DNA from: Geodermatophilus poikilotrophus
GTDB taxonomy: Bacteria > Actinomycetota > Actinomycetes > Mycobacteriales > Geodermatophilaceae
DNA length: 64,000 nucleotides
Reading direction: 5' to 3'
NCBI RefSeq assembly: GCF_900111455.1
Contig: NZ_FOIE01000006.1
Coordinates: 1 to 64,000, forward strand
Below are positions 27,196 to 38,243 of this stretch, piece after piece. Positions within the stretch are counted from its first letter, which is position 1; the number at the start of each line of letters is the position of its first letter. A program made the position numbers and the translations under genes. The notes beneath the pieces were generated by a model, which was not told the origin of the DNA, did no database searches, and saw nothing but the letters and a program-made list of their open reading frames with translations.

Positions 27196-28941
27196 GTGAG
27201 CTCCACGCGGCCCGCGCCTCCCGCGGCCGGTGCGCCGCCCGAGGCCTCGCCGTCCTCCGGCACCCCCGGGCAGGCGCCTGCTCCCGTGCCGCGCCGGACG
27301 CCGTCGGCCGACCTCGGTGCGCTGCGCCGCGAGCTGCGGCGGCGCGCCGTCCGGGCCCGCCGGCTGACCACGCGGCTGGTCGCACGGGCGGTGGCGGCCT
27401 GGCGCTCGTCGCTGCACGTCCGGATCGGCGCGATCACCATGCTGGTGGCCGGCACGGTGGTGGTCATCGTGAGCCTGGTGCTGTTCAGCCAGATCCGCGA
27501 GCAGCTGCTGTCGGTCAAGGAGCAGGCGGCCATCGACCAGGTGCAGACCGGCGTCGTCTACGCGCAGACCGAGGTGGCGGGGATCGCCGCCGGCGACAGC
27601 GCGAGCGTGCGGGCGACGCTGGACCGCACCGTCCGGCAGCTGCGCGAGAGCAGCGGTCCGGCCGGTGACTTCGAGGTCGTCATGGTGTACCGGACCGGCG
27701 ACTCCGAGCGGCCGCCCGCGGTCAGCCAGCGCGGCATCTACCCGGCCATCCCCGCCGAGCTGCGGGCCCAGGTCGCCTCCGGGGGCCAGTACGCGCAGTA
27801 CGCGATGGTCCCCGACGGCAGCGGGCAGTCCCGGGCCACCTACCTCGTCGGCGCTCCGGTCCCGACCGGCGCGGCCGGCGCGGAGCAGATCGAGCTGTAC
27901 TACGCCTTCCCGCTCGACCAGGAGGCGGAGAGCCTGTCGCTGTTCCGCACCACGGTGGTCATCAGCGGCATCGCGCTCACCGTCCTGGTGGTCGGGATCG
28001 CCGTCCTGGTGACCCGCCTGGTGGTCGACCCGGTGCGCCAGGCCGCGGGCACCGCGCAGCGGCTGGCCGAGGGCCAGCTCGAGGAGCGGATGGCCGTCCG
28101 TGGCGAGGACGACCTGGCCCGGCTGGCGACCAGCTTCAACGCGATGGCCGACAGCCTGCAGCGGCAGATCACCCAGCTGGAGTCGCTGTCGCAGCTGCAG
28201 CAGCGCTTCACCTCCGACGTGTCCCACGAGCTGCGCACGCCGCTCACCACGGTGCAGATGGCCGCCGAGGTGCTCTACGAGTCCCGTGCGGACTTCCCGC
28301 CGCACGTGGCGCGCTCGGCGGAGCTGATGCACGCCGAGCTCGACCGCTTCGAGGTGCTGCTCACCGACCTGCTGGAGATCAGCCGCTACGACGCCGGGGC
28401 CGCCGTCCTCGACTGGGAGCCGACCGACCTCGGTGCGCTCGTGCGCCGGGTGGCGGCCGGGATGTCGGCGCTCGCGGAGCGGCACGGCTGCGAGCTCACG
28501 GTGTCCGGTCCCGCGCAGGACGTCATCGCCGAGGTCGACGCCCGCCGGGTCGAGCGGATCCTGCGCAACCTGGTCGGCAACGCGATCGAGCACGGCACCG
28601 GGAAGCCGGTGGAGGTCACCTGGGCGGCCAACCGGGCGGCGGCGGCGGTCACCGTGCGCGACCACGGCGTGGGGCTGTCCCCGGCCGAGGCGCAGCACGT
28701 GTTCGACCGCTTCTGGCGCGCCGACCCCTCGCGGGTCCGCACCGTCGGCGGCAGCGGGCTGGGGCTGTCGATCAGCCTGGAGGACGCGCGGCTGCACGGC
28801 GGCTGGCTGCAGGTGTGGGGGCAGCCCGGCGCCGGTGCGCAGTTCCGGCTGACCCTGCCGCTGACCGCGGGCACCGACCTCACCAGCTCGCCGCTGCCGC
28901 TGCGGCCGGCGGTCCTGCGCCCTCCCGGGGGTGCCCGGTGA
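27196..28941 (+). CDS. mtrB: Sensor histidine kinase MtrB
   Basis: Membrane kinase partner of MtrA. In the 581-residue protein an N-terminal Pro/Arg-rich cytoplasmic tail precedes a membrane segment near 77-98 (IGAITMLVAGTVVVIVSLVL), an extracellular sensor domain to about 250, a second segment near 253-275, and a HAMP domain. The HisKA box FTSDVSHELRTPLTTVQ has the phosphorylated His at residue 344, and the ATP-binding domain shows NLVGNAIEHG (N-box), DHGVGLSP (G1) and GGSGLGLSIS (G2). The 88-base gap from mtrA shows no terminator. Its stop overlaps lpqB by GTGA, so mtrA-mtrB-lpqB form one operon. Confidence 0.95.
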   Translation: MSSTRPAPPAAGAPPEASPSSGTPGQAPAPVPRRTPSADLGALRRELRRRAVRARRLTTRLVARAVAAWRSSLHVRIGAITMLVAGTVVVIVSLVLFSQIREQLLSVKEQAAIDQVQTGVVYAQTEVAGIAAGDSASVRATLDRTVRQLRESSGPAGDFEVVMVYRTGDSERPPAVSQRGIYPAIPAELRAQVASGGQYAQYAMVPDGSGQSRATYLVGAPVPTGAAGAEQIELYYAFPLDQEAESLSLFRTTVVISGIALTVLVVGIAVLVTRLVVDPVRQAAGTAQRLAEGQLEERMAVRGEDDLARLATSFNAMADSLQRQITQLESLSQLQQRFTSDVSHELRTPLTTVQMAAEVLYESRADFPPHVARSAELMHAELDRFEVLLTDLLEISRYDAGAAVLDWEPTDLGALVRRVAAGMSALAERHGCELTVSGPAQDVIAEVDARRVERILRNLVGNAIEHGTGKPVEVTWAANRAAAAVTVRDHGVGLSPAEAQHVFDRFWRADPSRVRTVGGSGLGLSISLEDARLHGGWLQVWGQPGAGAQFRLTLPLTAGTDLTSSPLPLRPAVLRPPGGAR

Positions 28942-30665
28942 CCCGCCGGGGTGCCGTCCTCGGGGCGGTGCTGCTGGCGTTGGTGAGCGGCTGCTCCACC
29001 GTCCCGACGAGCACGCCGGTCGTGCAGATCACGCAGACGCCCCCGCGGGCGGACAGCCCGGTCGGCATCGAGCCGCTGTCGCCGGAGACCGGCGCCACCC
29101 CCGAGGAGGTCGTCCGCGGCTTCCTCGACGCCGCCGCCAGCACCGTGCGCGGGCACCCGGTGGCCCGCGAGCACCTGGCTCCCGAGCCGCGGGGGTCGTG
29201 GTCGGACGACGCGGGGATCACCCTGCTCGGCGCCGACTACGCCACCGTCACCACCGACGCCGGCACCGTCCGCGTCACCGGCGAGCTGGTCGGCACGATC
29301 GACCAGCGGGGCGGGTTCACCGTGGACGGGCAGGAGGTCTACTCGCGGGAGTTCCGCCTCGAGCAGGTCGACGGCGAGTGGCGGATCAGCGACCCGCCGG
29401 ACGGGCTGCTCATGCTCGAGCCGGACTTCGAGCGCCTCTACGAGCGGCGCGACCTCTACTTCCTCGACCCGACCGGTCAGCGGTTCGTGCCCGACCCGCG
29501 GTACCTGATCACCGGGGAGGCCCAGCCGACGGTGCTGGTCGAGCGGCTGCTCGCGGGGCCGTCGGCGGTGCTGGCCGCGGGCGTCCGCAACGAGCTCGAG
29601 GGCGCCGCGCTGGGCAGCACGGTGACGGTCTCCGCGCAGGCGGTCACCGTCGACCTGACCGGGGTGGCCGACGCGACGCCCACCCGCCTGGCCGGACTGG
29701 CGGCCCAGCTGGTGTGGACGCTGGGCCAGCTGCCGTCGGTGCGCTCGGTGGAGGTCCTCGTCGACGGCGACCCGCTGACCCTCGACGGCGTGCCGGCGGT
29801 GCAGACCGTCGACACCTGGACCGCCCTGGACCCCGACGCCGCCCCGGTGGACGCGGTCGGGCACTACCTGGTCGAGGGCGCGCTGTGGACCGCGACCGAC
29901 GCCCCGGCGCCGGCCCCCGGCCCGGCCGGCACGGGGGTCTACGGGCTGTCCAGCGCCGCGGTCGCGACGGACCCGAGCACCGGCGAGCTGACCCAGATGG
30001 TCGGGGTGACCCAGCGGGACGGCCAGGCGACGCTGCTCACCGGCCCCTACGACGGCGACCTCACCCCGGTGCTGCCGAGCGGCTCGCTGACGGTCCCGAC
30101 GGTGGCCCCCGCCCGCCAGGAGTTCTGGGTGGTCCGCGACGGCTCGACGGTGGTGCGGGTCGCCGGTGGCGGGCCCCCGCAGGCGGTCAACGCCGTCACC
30201 CTGCCGGGCCTGGGCCGGGCCACCGCGCTGCAGCTCTCGCCCGACGGGGTCCGGGCCGCGGTCGTCGTGGAGGACGGCCAGCGGCGCAGCCTGCACGTGG
30301 GCACCGTGGTGCGCTCGGACGACGGCCCGGTGGCGCTGCGCGACTGGCGCGAGGTCGCCCCGGCGCTGGGCCAGGTGGTCGACGTCGCGTGGCGGACCTC
30401 CGGCAGCCTGCTGGTGCTGGCCGGGGACGCCGGCGAGGAGCGGACCGTGCCCTACCTGGTCGGCGTCGACGGCTGGGACCTCTCGCCGGTGCCCACCGCC
30501 GGGCTGCCCAGCCAGGCGACCCAGGTCGCCGCGGCGCCCGAGCGCCCGCCGCTGGTCAGCGCCGGCGGCACGATCTGGGAGTGGCAGGTCGCCGGGGGGA
30601 CCTGGGTGACCCTGGTCCGCGGCCAGCAGCCGCAACCGGGCACCGAGCCGTTCTACCCGGGCTGA
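28938..30665 (+). CDS. lpqB: Lipoprotein LpqB
   Basis: Extracytoplasmic lipoprotein that modulates the MtrB kinase. In the 575-residue protein, LLALVSGC ends with the lipidated Cys at residue 19. The LpqB N-terminal domain and a GerMN domain (YLITGEAQPTVLVERLLAGPS near 190-210 and the ATPTRLAGLAAQLVWTLGQLP region; piece: LAAQLVWTLGQLP) are followed by a C-terminal beta-propeller-like half. Sequence features match Rv3244c throughout. GTG 28938 overlaps the mtrB stop. A cluster of three dispersed repeats begins right after its TGA. Confidence 0.93.
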   Translation: MTRRGAVLGAVLLALVSGCSTVPTSTPVVQITQTPPRADSPVGIEPLSPETGATPEEVVRGFLDAAASTVRGHPVAREHLAPEPRGSWSDDAGITLLGADYATVTTDAGTVRVTGELVGTIDQRGGFTVDGQEVYSREFRLEQVDGEWRISDPPDGLLMLEPDFERLYERRDLYFLDPTGQRFVPDPRYLITGEAQPTVLVERLLAGPSAVLAAGVRNELEGAALGSTVTVSAQAVTVDLTGVADATPTRLAGLAAQLVWTLGQLPSVRSVEVLVDGDPLTLDGVPAVQTVDTWTALDPDAAPVDAVGHYLVEGALWTATDAPAPAPGPAGTGVYGLSSAAVATDPSTGELTQMVGVTQRDGQATLLTGPYDGDLTPVLPSGSLTVPTVAPARQEFWVVRDGSTVVRVAGGGPPQAVNAVTLPGLGRATALQLSPDGVRAAVVVEDGQRRSLHVGTVVRSDDGPVALRDWREVAPALGQVVDVAWRTSGSLLVLAGDAGEERTVPYLVGVDGWDLSPVPTAGLPSQATQVAAAPERPPLVSAGGTIWEWQVAGGTWVTLVRGQQPQPGTEPFYPG

Positions 30666-30725
30666 AGAAGGGACCCCGCGTCCCCCCATCCCTCGCACGC
30701 TCGGGTGGGGCCCTGACGCGGGGCC
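30666..30725 (+). repeat. Dispersed palindromic repeat, copy 5 (after lpqB)
   Basis: Starts directly after the lpqB TGA with AGAAGGGACCCCGCGTCC and ends GACGCGGGGCC, so the outer arms pair. The core is CCTCGCACGCTCGGG. It may terminate the mtrA-mtrB-lpqB operon. Confidence 0.85.
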
Positions 30726-30737
30726 GTTCCAGCACGT

Positions 30738-30785
30738 CACCGTCCCCCCGCCGCTCGCAGGCTCGGTGGCCCCGTCCAGGGCACC
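30738..30785 (+). repeat. Dispersed palindromic repeat, copy 6
   Basis: Truncated copy on the plus strand: CACCGTCCCCCCGCCGCTCG, then CAGGCTCGGTGGCCCCGTCCAGG. The core CGCTCGCAGGCTCG is intact but the GAAGGACC arm is missing. Confidence 0.7.
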
Positions 30786-30836
30786 GCCCCGAGCGTGCGA
30801 GGGGTGGGTGCGGAGGACGGGGTCCTCCCGCTGGTG
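30782..30836 (-). repeat. Dispersed palindromic repeat, copy 7
   Basis: On the minus strand it reads GGAGGACCCCGTCCTCCGCA, then CCCACCCCTCGCACGCTCGGGGCGG. It faces copy 6, so the two could form a larger inverted structure. Confidence 0.75.
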
Positions 30837-30916
30837 CGGGGCCGTTCCAGCAGGTCACCGTCCACAGGTGCGCGGCGACGCCGCGCGCGGCGCGCGCGGG
30901 GCACGAAGCTGGGGGA

Positions 30917-31663
30917 GTGGACGGCGGAGTGCTCGCGGCCCTGGCCGACCTGCTGCTGCCGCGCGAGTGCGCCGGGTGCGGGGTGCCGGGCGCGGTCCTG
31001 TGCCGGCGGTGTGCCGCGCTGCTCGCCGTCCCGCACCTCGCCCAGCCGCGGCGTTTCCCGGCGGGCTTCCCGCCCACGGTGGCCGCCGGCGCCTACGCCG
31101 GGCCGGTGCGTCCGGCGGTCAACGCCTTCAAGGAGCGCGGCCGGGCCGAGCTGGCCCGTCCGCTGGGCGCCGCTCTGGCGCTGGCCGTCGCCGGCGTGCT
31201 CGCCGGGCTGCCCACCCGGTCGGGGCCGGTGCGGCTGGTCCCGGTGCCCAGCGGCGCCGCCGCGCTGCGCGCCCGCGGCCGGGACCACGTCCGCGAGCTC
31301 GCCGCGCGCGCGGTCGCCGAGCTCCGGGCGGCGGGGGTGCCCGCGGACGAGGTGCGGCTGCTGCGCCGCAGCGGACGCGCCGCGGACTCCGCGGGGCTCT
31401 CGGCGGCACAGCGGCGGGCCAACCTGGCCGGCACCTTCGTGCTCCGGGACGGCGCGCCCGAGCTGCCCGACGGGGCGGTGCTGGTGGTCGTCGACGACGT
31501 CGTCACCAGTGGCGCGACGCTCACCGAGGCGGCCGCGGTGCTCGCGCCGGCCGCCGGCCCGGCCGGCCCCCCGGTGCTCGCCGCGGTCGTCGCGGCGACC
31601 CCGCGGCGGCCTGCGGCGCGAGCCCCGCAGCACGTCCCCCCAGGTCCCCGTGGGGTCTGCTGA
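30917..31663 (+). CDS. ComF-family phosphoribosyltransferase-like protein
   Basis: A 248-residue protein. The N-terminal zinc-finger-like motif (LLPRECAGCGVPGAVLCRRC, quoted as CAGC and CRRC) is followed by YAGPVRPAVNAFKERGR, LVPVPSGAAALRARGRDH (the PRPP-loop-adjacent ComF motif) and the PRPP-binding VLVVVDDVVTSGATL near 190-204. ComF proteins help DNA uptake in competent species; in actinobacteria without a competence apparatus the role is uncertain. Position between lpqB and hpf matches Rv3242c. GTG 30917 gives the longest plausible frame; GTG 30929 has a better-spaced GGGGGAG site. Confidence 0.85.
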   Translation: MDGGVLAALADLLLPRECAGCGVPGAVLCRRCAALLAVPHLAQPRRFPAGFPPTVAAGAYAGPVRPAVNAFKERGRAELARPLGAALALAVAGVLAGLPTRSGPVRLVPVPSGAAALRARGRDHVRELAARAVAELRAAGVPADEVRLLRRSGRAADSAGLSAAQRRANLAGTFVLRDGAPELPDGAVLVVVDDVVTSGATLTEAAAVLAPAAGPAGPPVLAAVVAATPRRPAARAPQHVPPGPRGVC

Positions 31664-31732
31664 TCGACTGTCGGGACCCGGCGACGCGGACTAGCGTGGG
31701 TTCGATCACAACCCGAACGACCGGGAGGTCTC

Positions 31733-32419
31733 ATGGAGATCGTGGTCCGTGGCCGGAACGTCGAAGTCCCCGAACACTACCGACAGCACGTCGAGGACAA
31801 GGTCGGCCAATCCGATCGGTTCGACGGGAAGCTGAAGATCCTGCGCATCGACGTGGAGCTCTTCCACGAGAAGAACCCGCGCCAGTCCGGCAAGTGCCAG
31901 CGCGTGGAGATCACCCTGCGCGGCAAGGGCCCGGTGGTCCGCGCCGAGGCGGCCGCGCCCGACTTCTACGCGGCGCTGGACCTGGCCGCCGGCAAGCTCG
32001 ACCACCGGCTGCGCAAGGCCGCCGACCGCCGCCGCGTCCACCACGGACGACGGACCCCGGCCAGCGTGCGGGTGGGCGGCAGCGCCCCCGGCACCGACGT
32101 CACCCACACCTTCGACCGCGACCGGGAGCTCGCGGAGGGGCCGCACGTCACCGACCTCGATGAGCACCTCCCCGGCCAGATCGTGCGAGAGAAGCACCAC
32201 CCGGCCACCCCGATGCACGTCGACCAGGCCCTCCACGAGATGGAGCTGGTCGGCCACGACTTCTTCCTCTTCCTGTGCGCTGACACCGGGCAGCCGACGG
32301 TCGTCTACCGCCGGCACGCCTACGACTACGGCCTCATCCGGCTCGTCGACGCACCGCTGGACGGCACCGCCGCGCGGCAGTCCGCCGCCCCCGCGGAGCC
32401 CGCGGCGACCCGGGCCTGA
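31733..32419 (+). CDS. hpf: Long-form ribosome hibernation promoting factor
   Basis: Binds the 30S subunit and drives formation of 100S ribosome dimers during stress or stasis. In the 228-residue protein, the N-terminal S30AE domain starts MEIVVRGRNVEVPEHYRQHV and includes DVELFHEKNPRQSGK and ADFYAALDLAAGKLDHRLRK (quoted as YAALDLAAGKLDHRL). The C-terminal dimerisation domain has VREKHHPATPMHVDQALHEMELVGHDFFLF (pieces: MHVDQALHEMELVGHDFF) and VVYRRHAYDYGLIRL. ATG 31733 follows GGGAGG. A TAGCGT box about 35 bases upstream is the likely -10. Confidence 0.94.
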   Translation: MEIVVRGRNVEVPEHYRQHVEDKVGQSDRFDGKLKILRIDVELFHEKNPRQSGKCQRVEITLRGKGPVVRAEAAAPDFYAALDLAAGKLDHRLRKAADRRRVHHGRRTPASVRVGGSAPGTDVTHTFDRDRELAEGPHVTDLDEHLPGQIVREKHHPATPMHVDQALHEMELVGHDFFLFLCADTGQPTVVYRRHAYDYGLIRLVDAPLDGTAARQSAAPAEPAATRA

Positions 32420-32423
32420 CGCC

Positions 32424-32458
32424 GGGGCGGGGGTGCGGCGACCCCGCACCCCCGCCCC
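32424..32458. terminator. Bidirectional hairpin terminator between hpf and the GNAT gene
   Basis: A perfect 15-bp stem (32424-32438 with 32444-32458) and a 5-base loop fill the 41-base gap between convergent stops. It is very GC-rich and has no U-tract. Confidence 0.8.
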
Positions 32459-32460
32459 GC

Positions 32461-33027
32461 TCACCCTTCCCGCAGCCGCCCGTAGAGCACTGCGTCCGCG
32501 CGGCGGCCGTCGCGGTAGGCCAGGCACCGGCGGACGACGCCCTCACGGCTGAAGCCGGCGTGCTCGGCCACCGTCTGCGACGCGAAGTTGGCCACGTCGG
32601 CGAACAGGTGCACCCGCTCCGCGCCGTACCGGAAGGCCCAGTCGGCCAGCCCCCGGGCGGCCTCGGTGGCGTAGCCCCGGCCGCAGGCCCAGGGCGCGGT
32701 CCAGTAGCCGACGTCCGGCCCCAGCAGGCCTCCGCCTCCGTCCAGGTGCCGCACCCCGCAGGCGCCGACCAGGCTGCCCCCGGCCTCCACGGCGGTGTCC
32801 AGCGCGGTGCCCGCAGCGCGACCGCGCGCGGCGGCCACGATGACGAACTCCTCGGCGTCGGCCCGCGTGTAGGGCTCGGGGAGGTTCGGCAGCCACCGCC
32901 GGTGCCCGGGGTCCTGGCAGGCCCGGAAGACGGCGTCCGCGTCGTCCGGGCGGAACGGGCGCAGCACGAGCCGCTCGGTGCGGACCACCTCGGTGGTCAG
33001 GTCGACGCCGGTGAGGTCGAGGGCCAC
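32461..33027 (-). CDS. GNAT-family N-acetyltransferase (RimJ/RimL type)
   Basis: A 188-residue acetyltransferase. RTERLVLRPFRPDDADAVF at residues 18-36 is the usual RimJ/RimL-like opening, with VGYWTAPWACGRGYATEAARGLADWAF near 112-138 as the acetyl-CoA binding motif A (pieces: GYWTAPWACGRGYATEA) and NFASQTVAEHAGF (motif B). Such enzymes acetylate ribosomal proteins, small amines or antibiotics; the substrate is unknown. The GTG at 33027 gives a short N-terminus; the longer open frame upstream has no coding features. It begins an accessory patch between hpf and secA that I do not recall from mycobacteria. Confidence 0.8.
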   Translation of the reverse strand: MALDLTGVDLTTEVVRTERLVLRPFRPDDADAVFRACQDPGHRRWLPNLPEPYTRADAEEFVIVAAARGRAAGTALDTAVEAGGSLVGACGVRHLDGGGGLLGPDVGYWTAPWACGRGYATEAARGLADWAFRYGAERVHLFADVANFASQTVAEHAGFSREGVVRRCLAYRDGRRADAVLYGRLREG

Positions 33028-33049
33028 CAGCCCATGGTCCGGGTTGCCC

Positions 33050-33072
33050 CGGCACCCGGTCGACCGGGATCT
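33050..33072 (-). pseudogene. Possible remnant of a PPOX-family gene end
   Basis: This 23-base stretch is nearly identical to 33711-33733, the coding end of the PPOX gene on the same strand. In the matching frame it reads EIPVDRVPG against EISVDRVLG of that gene. Sequence on both sides does not continue the similarity. It may be a leftover of a lost paralogue or of a recombination event. Confidence 0.35.
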
Positions 33073-33243
33073 CCGGACGCGGACGGCGCCGATCGCGGGC
33101 CACCCGGGTCCGGCCGGCCGTCGCGTCGTCTTCGGCTGCCCGCCCGCCCACGGACGCAGGGACGGTGCCCGGGCGCCGGCGCCGGGATCGCGACAGACTC
33201 GGGGCCGTCGACGACCCGATCCCGGCTCGCGAGGTGACTGGGC

Positions 33244-33600
33244 ATGGCGGCCTCCCGGGGAGCCCGACGGCTGATCGTCGTCGCGCTCCTGTGCGTCCTC
33301 GGCCTCGCGGCCTGGTACGGACGAACGGGTTGGGCGGACAGCGGTCCGTTCGTCCTCGTCCTGTTCGGCATCCCGGTGGTGTGCACGGCCGTCGCCCTGT
33401 GGGTCGAGGGCACGAGCAGGACGATGCTGGCTCCGGCGGTCGTCGCCGCCCTCGCGGTGGTCTCCCTCTCGTGGGCGCTGCTCACGGCCCTGGGCATCGG
33501 TCTCGTCCTCGTCGCGCCGTCGGTCCTGCTGCTGCTGGCCGCGCTGGCGTCCTGGCTCCACCGGACCGGGCGCGACACCGCTGCCCCGCCGCGGGCGTGA
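33244..33600 (+). CDS. Small membrane protein, four predicted segments
   Basis: A 118-residue hydrophobic protein, with predicted membrane segments near residues 9-26, 35-53, 61-79 and 83-103 and short charged ends. I do not recognise a family and no conserved polar residues suggest a catalytic or transport role. ATG 33244 is the first start in frame and follows a GAGGTGA-like ribosome site. The gene stands alone between GNAT and PPOX genes. Confidence 0.6.
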   Translation: MAASRGARRLIVVALLCVLGLAAWYGRTGWADSGPFVLVLFGIPVVCTAVALWVEGTSRTMLAPAVVAALAVVSLSWALLTALGIGLVLVAPSVLLLLAALASWLHRTGRDTAAPPRA

Positions 33601-33697
33601 TCGGACGGGGGCTGGCAGCCGCTGCTCGGACGCCGGTGCTCGCATCCCCTCCGGTGAGGGCTCCGGATCGCCCGGCCCCGTGCTCACCGACCCCGTC

Positions 33698-34090
33698 TCA
33701 GGGGTTGCCGAGCACCCGGTCGACCGAGATCTCCAGGACCACCCGGGCCGGGTTCTCCCGGGGGGTGCGGTAGCGGCGGGCGTAGCGGGCCTCGGCGTCG
33801 GCGACCGCGGCCGGGTCGTCACGCACCACCGCCGTCCCCTCGAGGGTCACCCAGCGGCGGCCGTCGACCTGGCACACCGCCACCCGCGCCTGGCCGGCGC
33901 GGACGTGCCGGGCCTTGGCCGACGTCCCCGAGGTGATCACCCGGGCGGTGCGGGAGGCAGCGTCGTAGGTGACCCCGACCGGGACGACGTGCGGGCTGCC
34001 GTCGGCGCGCAGCGTGGTCAGCGTGGCCAGGTGCCGCTCGGTGAGGAAGGTGAGCAGGCCGGCCGGCAGGTCGTCGAGGTCGTGGGCCAC
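33698..34090 (-). CDS. PPOX-class (F420/FMN-dependent) split-barrel protein
   Basis: A 130-residue flavin- or F420-binding protein. [31 protein letters not shown] (pieces: [19 protein letters not shown]) near residues 16-40 is the characteristic start of pyridoxamine-phosphate-oxidase-like proteins, with [14 protein letters not shown] near 58-71 and [22 protein letters not shown] at the end. Actinobacterial members often reduce quinones or other substrates with F420H2, and this genome encodes F420 synthesis (fbiA, fbiB), so F420 use is plausible but unproven. GTG 34090 is 6 bases after a TAACCT box. It is divergent from the SDR gene. Confidence 0.85.
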   Translation of the reverse strand: MAHDLDDLPAGLLTFLTERHLATLTTLRADGSPHVVPVGVTYDAASRTARVITSGTSAKARHVRAGQARVAVCQVDGRRWVTLEGTAVVRDDPAAVADAEARYARRYRTPRENPARVVLEISVDRVLGNP

Positions 34091-34096
34091 GGGGCG

Positions 34097-34102
34097 AGGT
34101 TA
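34097..34102 (-). promoter_or_regulatory. Leaderless -10 box (TAACCT) of the PPOX gene
   Basis: On the minus strand TAACCT ends 6 bases before GTG 34090. It lies in the 42-base gap to the divergent SDR gene. Confidence 0.6.
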
Positions 34103-34132
34103 GGTCGTGCACCACCGGGGCATGCGCCGTCC

Positions 34133-34834
34133 ATGGAACTCGCGGGTGCGAGGGTCCTCGTCGCCGGGGCGACCGGGGTGCTCGGCGGGGAGCTGGCGCG
34201 GGCGCTGCACCGCGCCGGGGCCGGGGTGGCGCTGACCGGCCGGGACGGCGGCGCGCTGCAGGCGCTGGCCGGGGAGCTCGGGGGCGTCCCCGCGGTCGTG
34301 GTCGACGCCGTCGACGTCGAGGCGGTCCGCGCCGCGGTCGACGCCGCGGTGGCGGGCCTCGGTGGCCTGGACGCCGTGGTCGTCGCCTGGGGTGTGGTGG
34401 CCTTCGGCCCGGCGGCGGAGGCCGACGACGCGGTGACCGAGGAGCTGTTCGCGGTCAACACGCTGGCGCCGATGAGCCTGGTCCGCGCCGCGCTGCCGCA
34501 CCTGCCCGACGGTGGTGCGGTCGTGCTGCTGTCGGCCATCGTGGCCGACGCCCCGACGCTGCAGATGGCCGAGTACTCGGCGAGCAAGGCGGCGCTGTCT
34601 GCCTGGGCCGGTGTGCTGCGCCGCGAGCTGCGGACCCGTTCGATCACCGTGCTCGACGTCCGGCCGCCGCACATCGACACCGGGCTGGTCGACCGCGCCC
34701 TCGCCGGCGACCCGCCGCGGCTCCCCCCGGGACACGACCGCGCCGAGCTGGTCGCGGCGGTGCTCGACGGGCTCCGGCAGGGCGGCCGGGAGATCGTGCT
34801 CGACCCGGGCGGGAAGCGGCTCGTCCGCCGCTGA
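34133..34834 (+). CDS. Short-chain dehydrogenase/reductase
   Basis: A 233-residue SDR. The cofactor motif GATGVLG is at residues 11-17 with TGRDG ending strand two, which favours NADP(H). The NAG motif is altered to VVAWGVV near 80, the Ser is in VLLSAIVADAP near 130, and YSASK follows near 143-147. The segment RRELRTRSITVLDVRPPHIDT is typical of SDRs acting on hydrophobic substrates. Substrate unknown. ATG 34133 starts the consensus; upstream open sequence overlaps the divergent PPOX gene. Confidence 0.85.
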   Translation: MELAGARVLVAGATGVLGGELARALHRAGAGVALTGRDGGALQALAGELGGVPAVVVDAVDVEAVRAAVDAAVAGLGGLDAVVVAWGVVAFGPAAEADDAVTEELFAVNTLAPMSLVRAALPHLPDGGAVVLLSAIVADAPTLQMAEYSASKAALSAWAGVLRRELRTRSITVLDVRPPHIDTGLVDRALAGDPPRLPPGHDRAELVAAVLDGLRQGGREIVLDPGGKRLVRR

Positions 34835-34894
34835 GCGTCGCGGTCGCCCACGGCGGGTCGTCGCCGGCAGCCCCGGGCGGCCGGTGGCGCCGCC

Positions 34895-34900
34895 TACCCT
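34895..34900 (+). promoter_or_regulatory. Leaderless -10 box (TACCCT) of secA
   Basis: TACCCT ends 6 bases before GTG 34907. No ribosome site is present. A leaderless secA message is therefore likely. Confidence 0.6.
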
Positions 34901-34906
34901 GGGCAC

Positions 34907-38134
<3,228 letters not shown>

Positions 38135-38190
38135 AACAGGACCCCTGCTCCCCGCCACTGTCGAGCTCGCGGCGGGATCCTGCAGGGGCC
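38135..38190 (+). repeat. Dispersed palindromic repeat, copy 8 (after secA)
   Basis: Begins directly after the secA stop with AACAGGACCCCTGCTCCCC and ends CTGCAGGGGCC. Its core is diverged (ACTGTCGAGCTCGCGG) but both GC arms pair. Confidence 0.8.
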
Positions 38191-38243
38191 GCCGTCCCGG
38201 GTCCCATCCTCCGCAGGCCAGGGCGGGGCCGGGAGGGGGCCGT

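Larger units (their letters stand above)
30718..30863 (+). repeat. Direct repeat of 28 bp flanking two dispersed-repeat copies
   Basis: The segment 30718-30745 recurs at 30836-30863 with one mismatch (27 of 28 identical; it contains GGGGCCGTTCCAGCA). Between the two lie repeat copies 6 and 7 in opposite orientations. This looks like a segmental duplication within the lpqB-comF gap. Confidence 0.85.
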
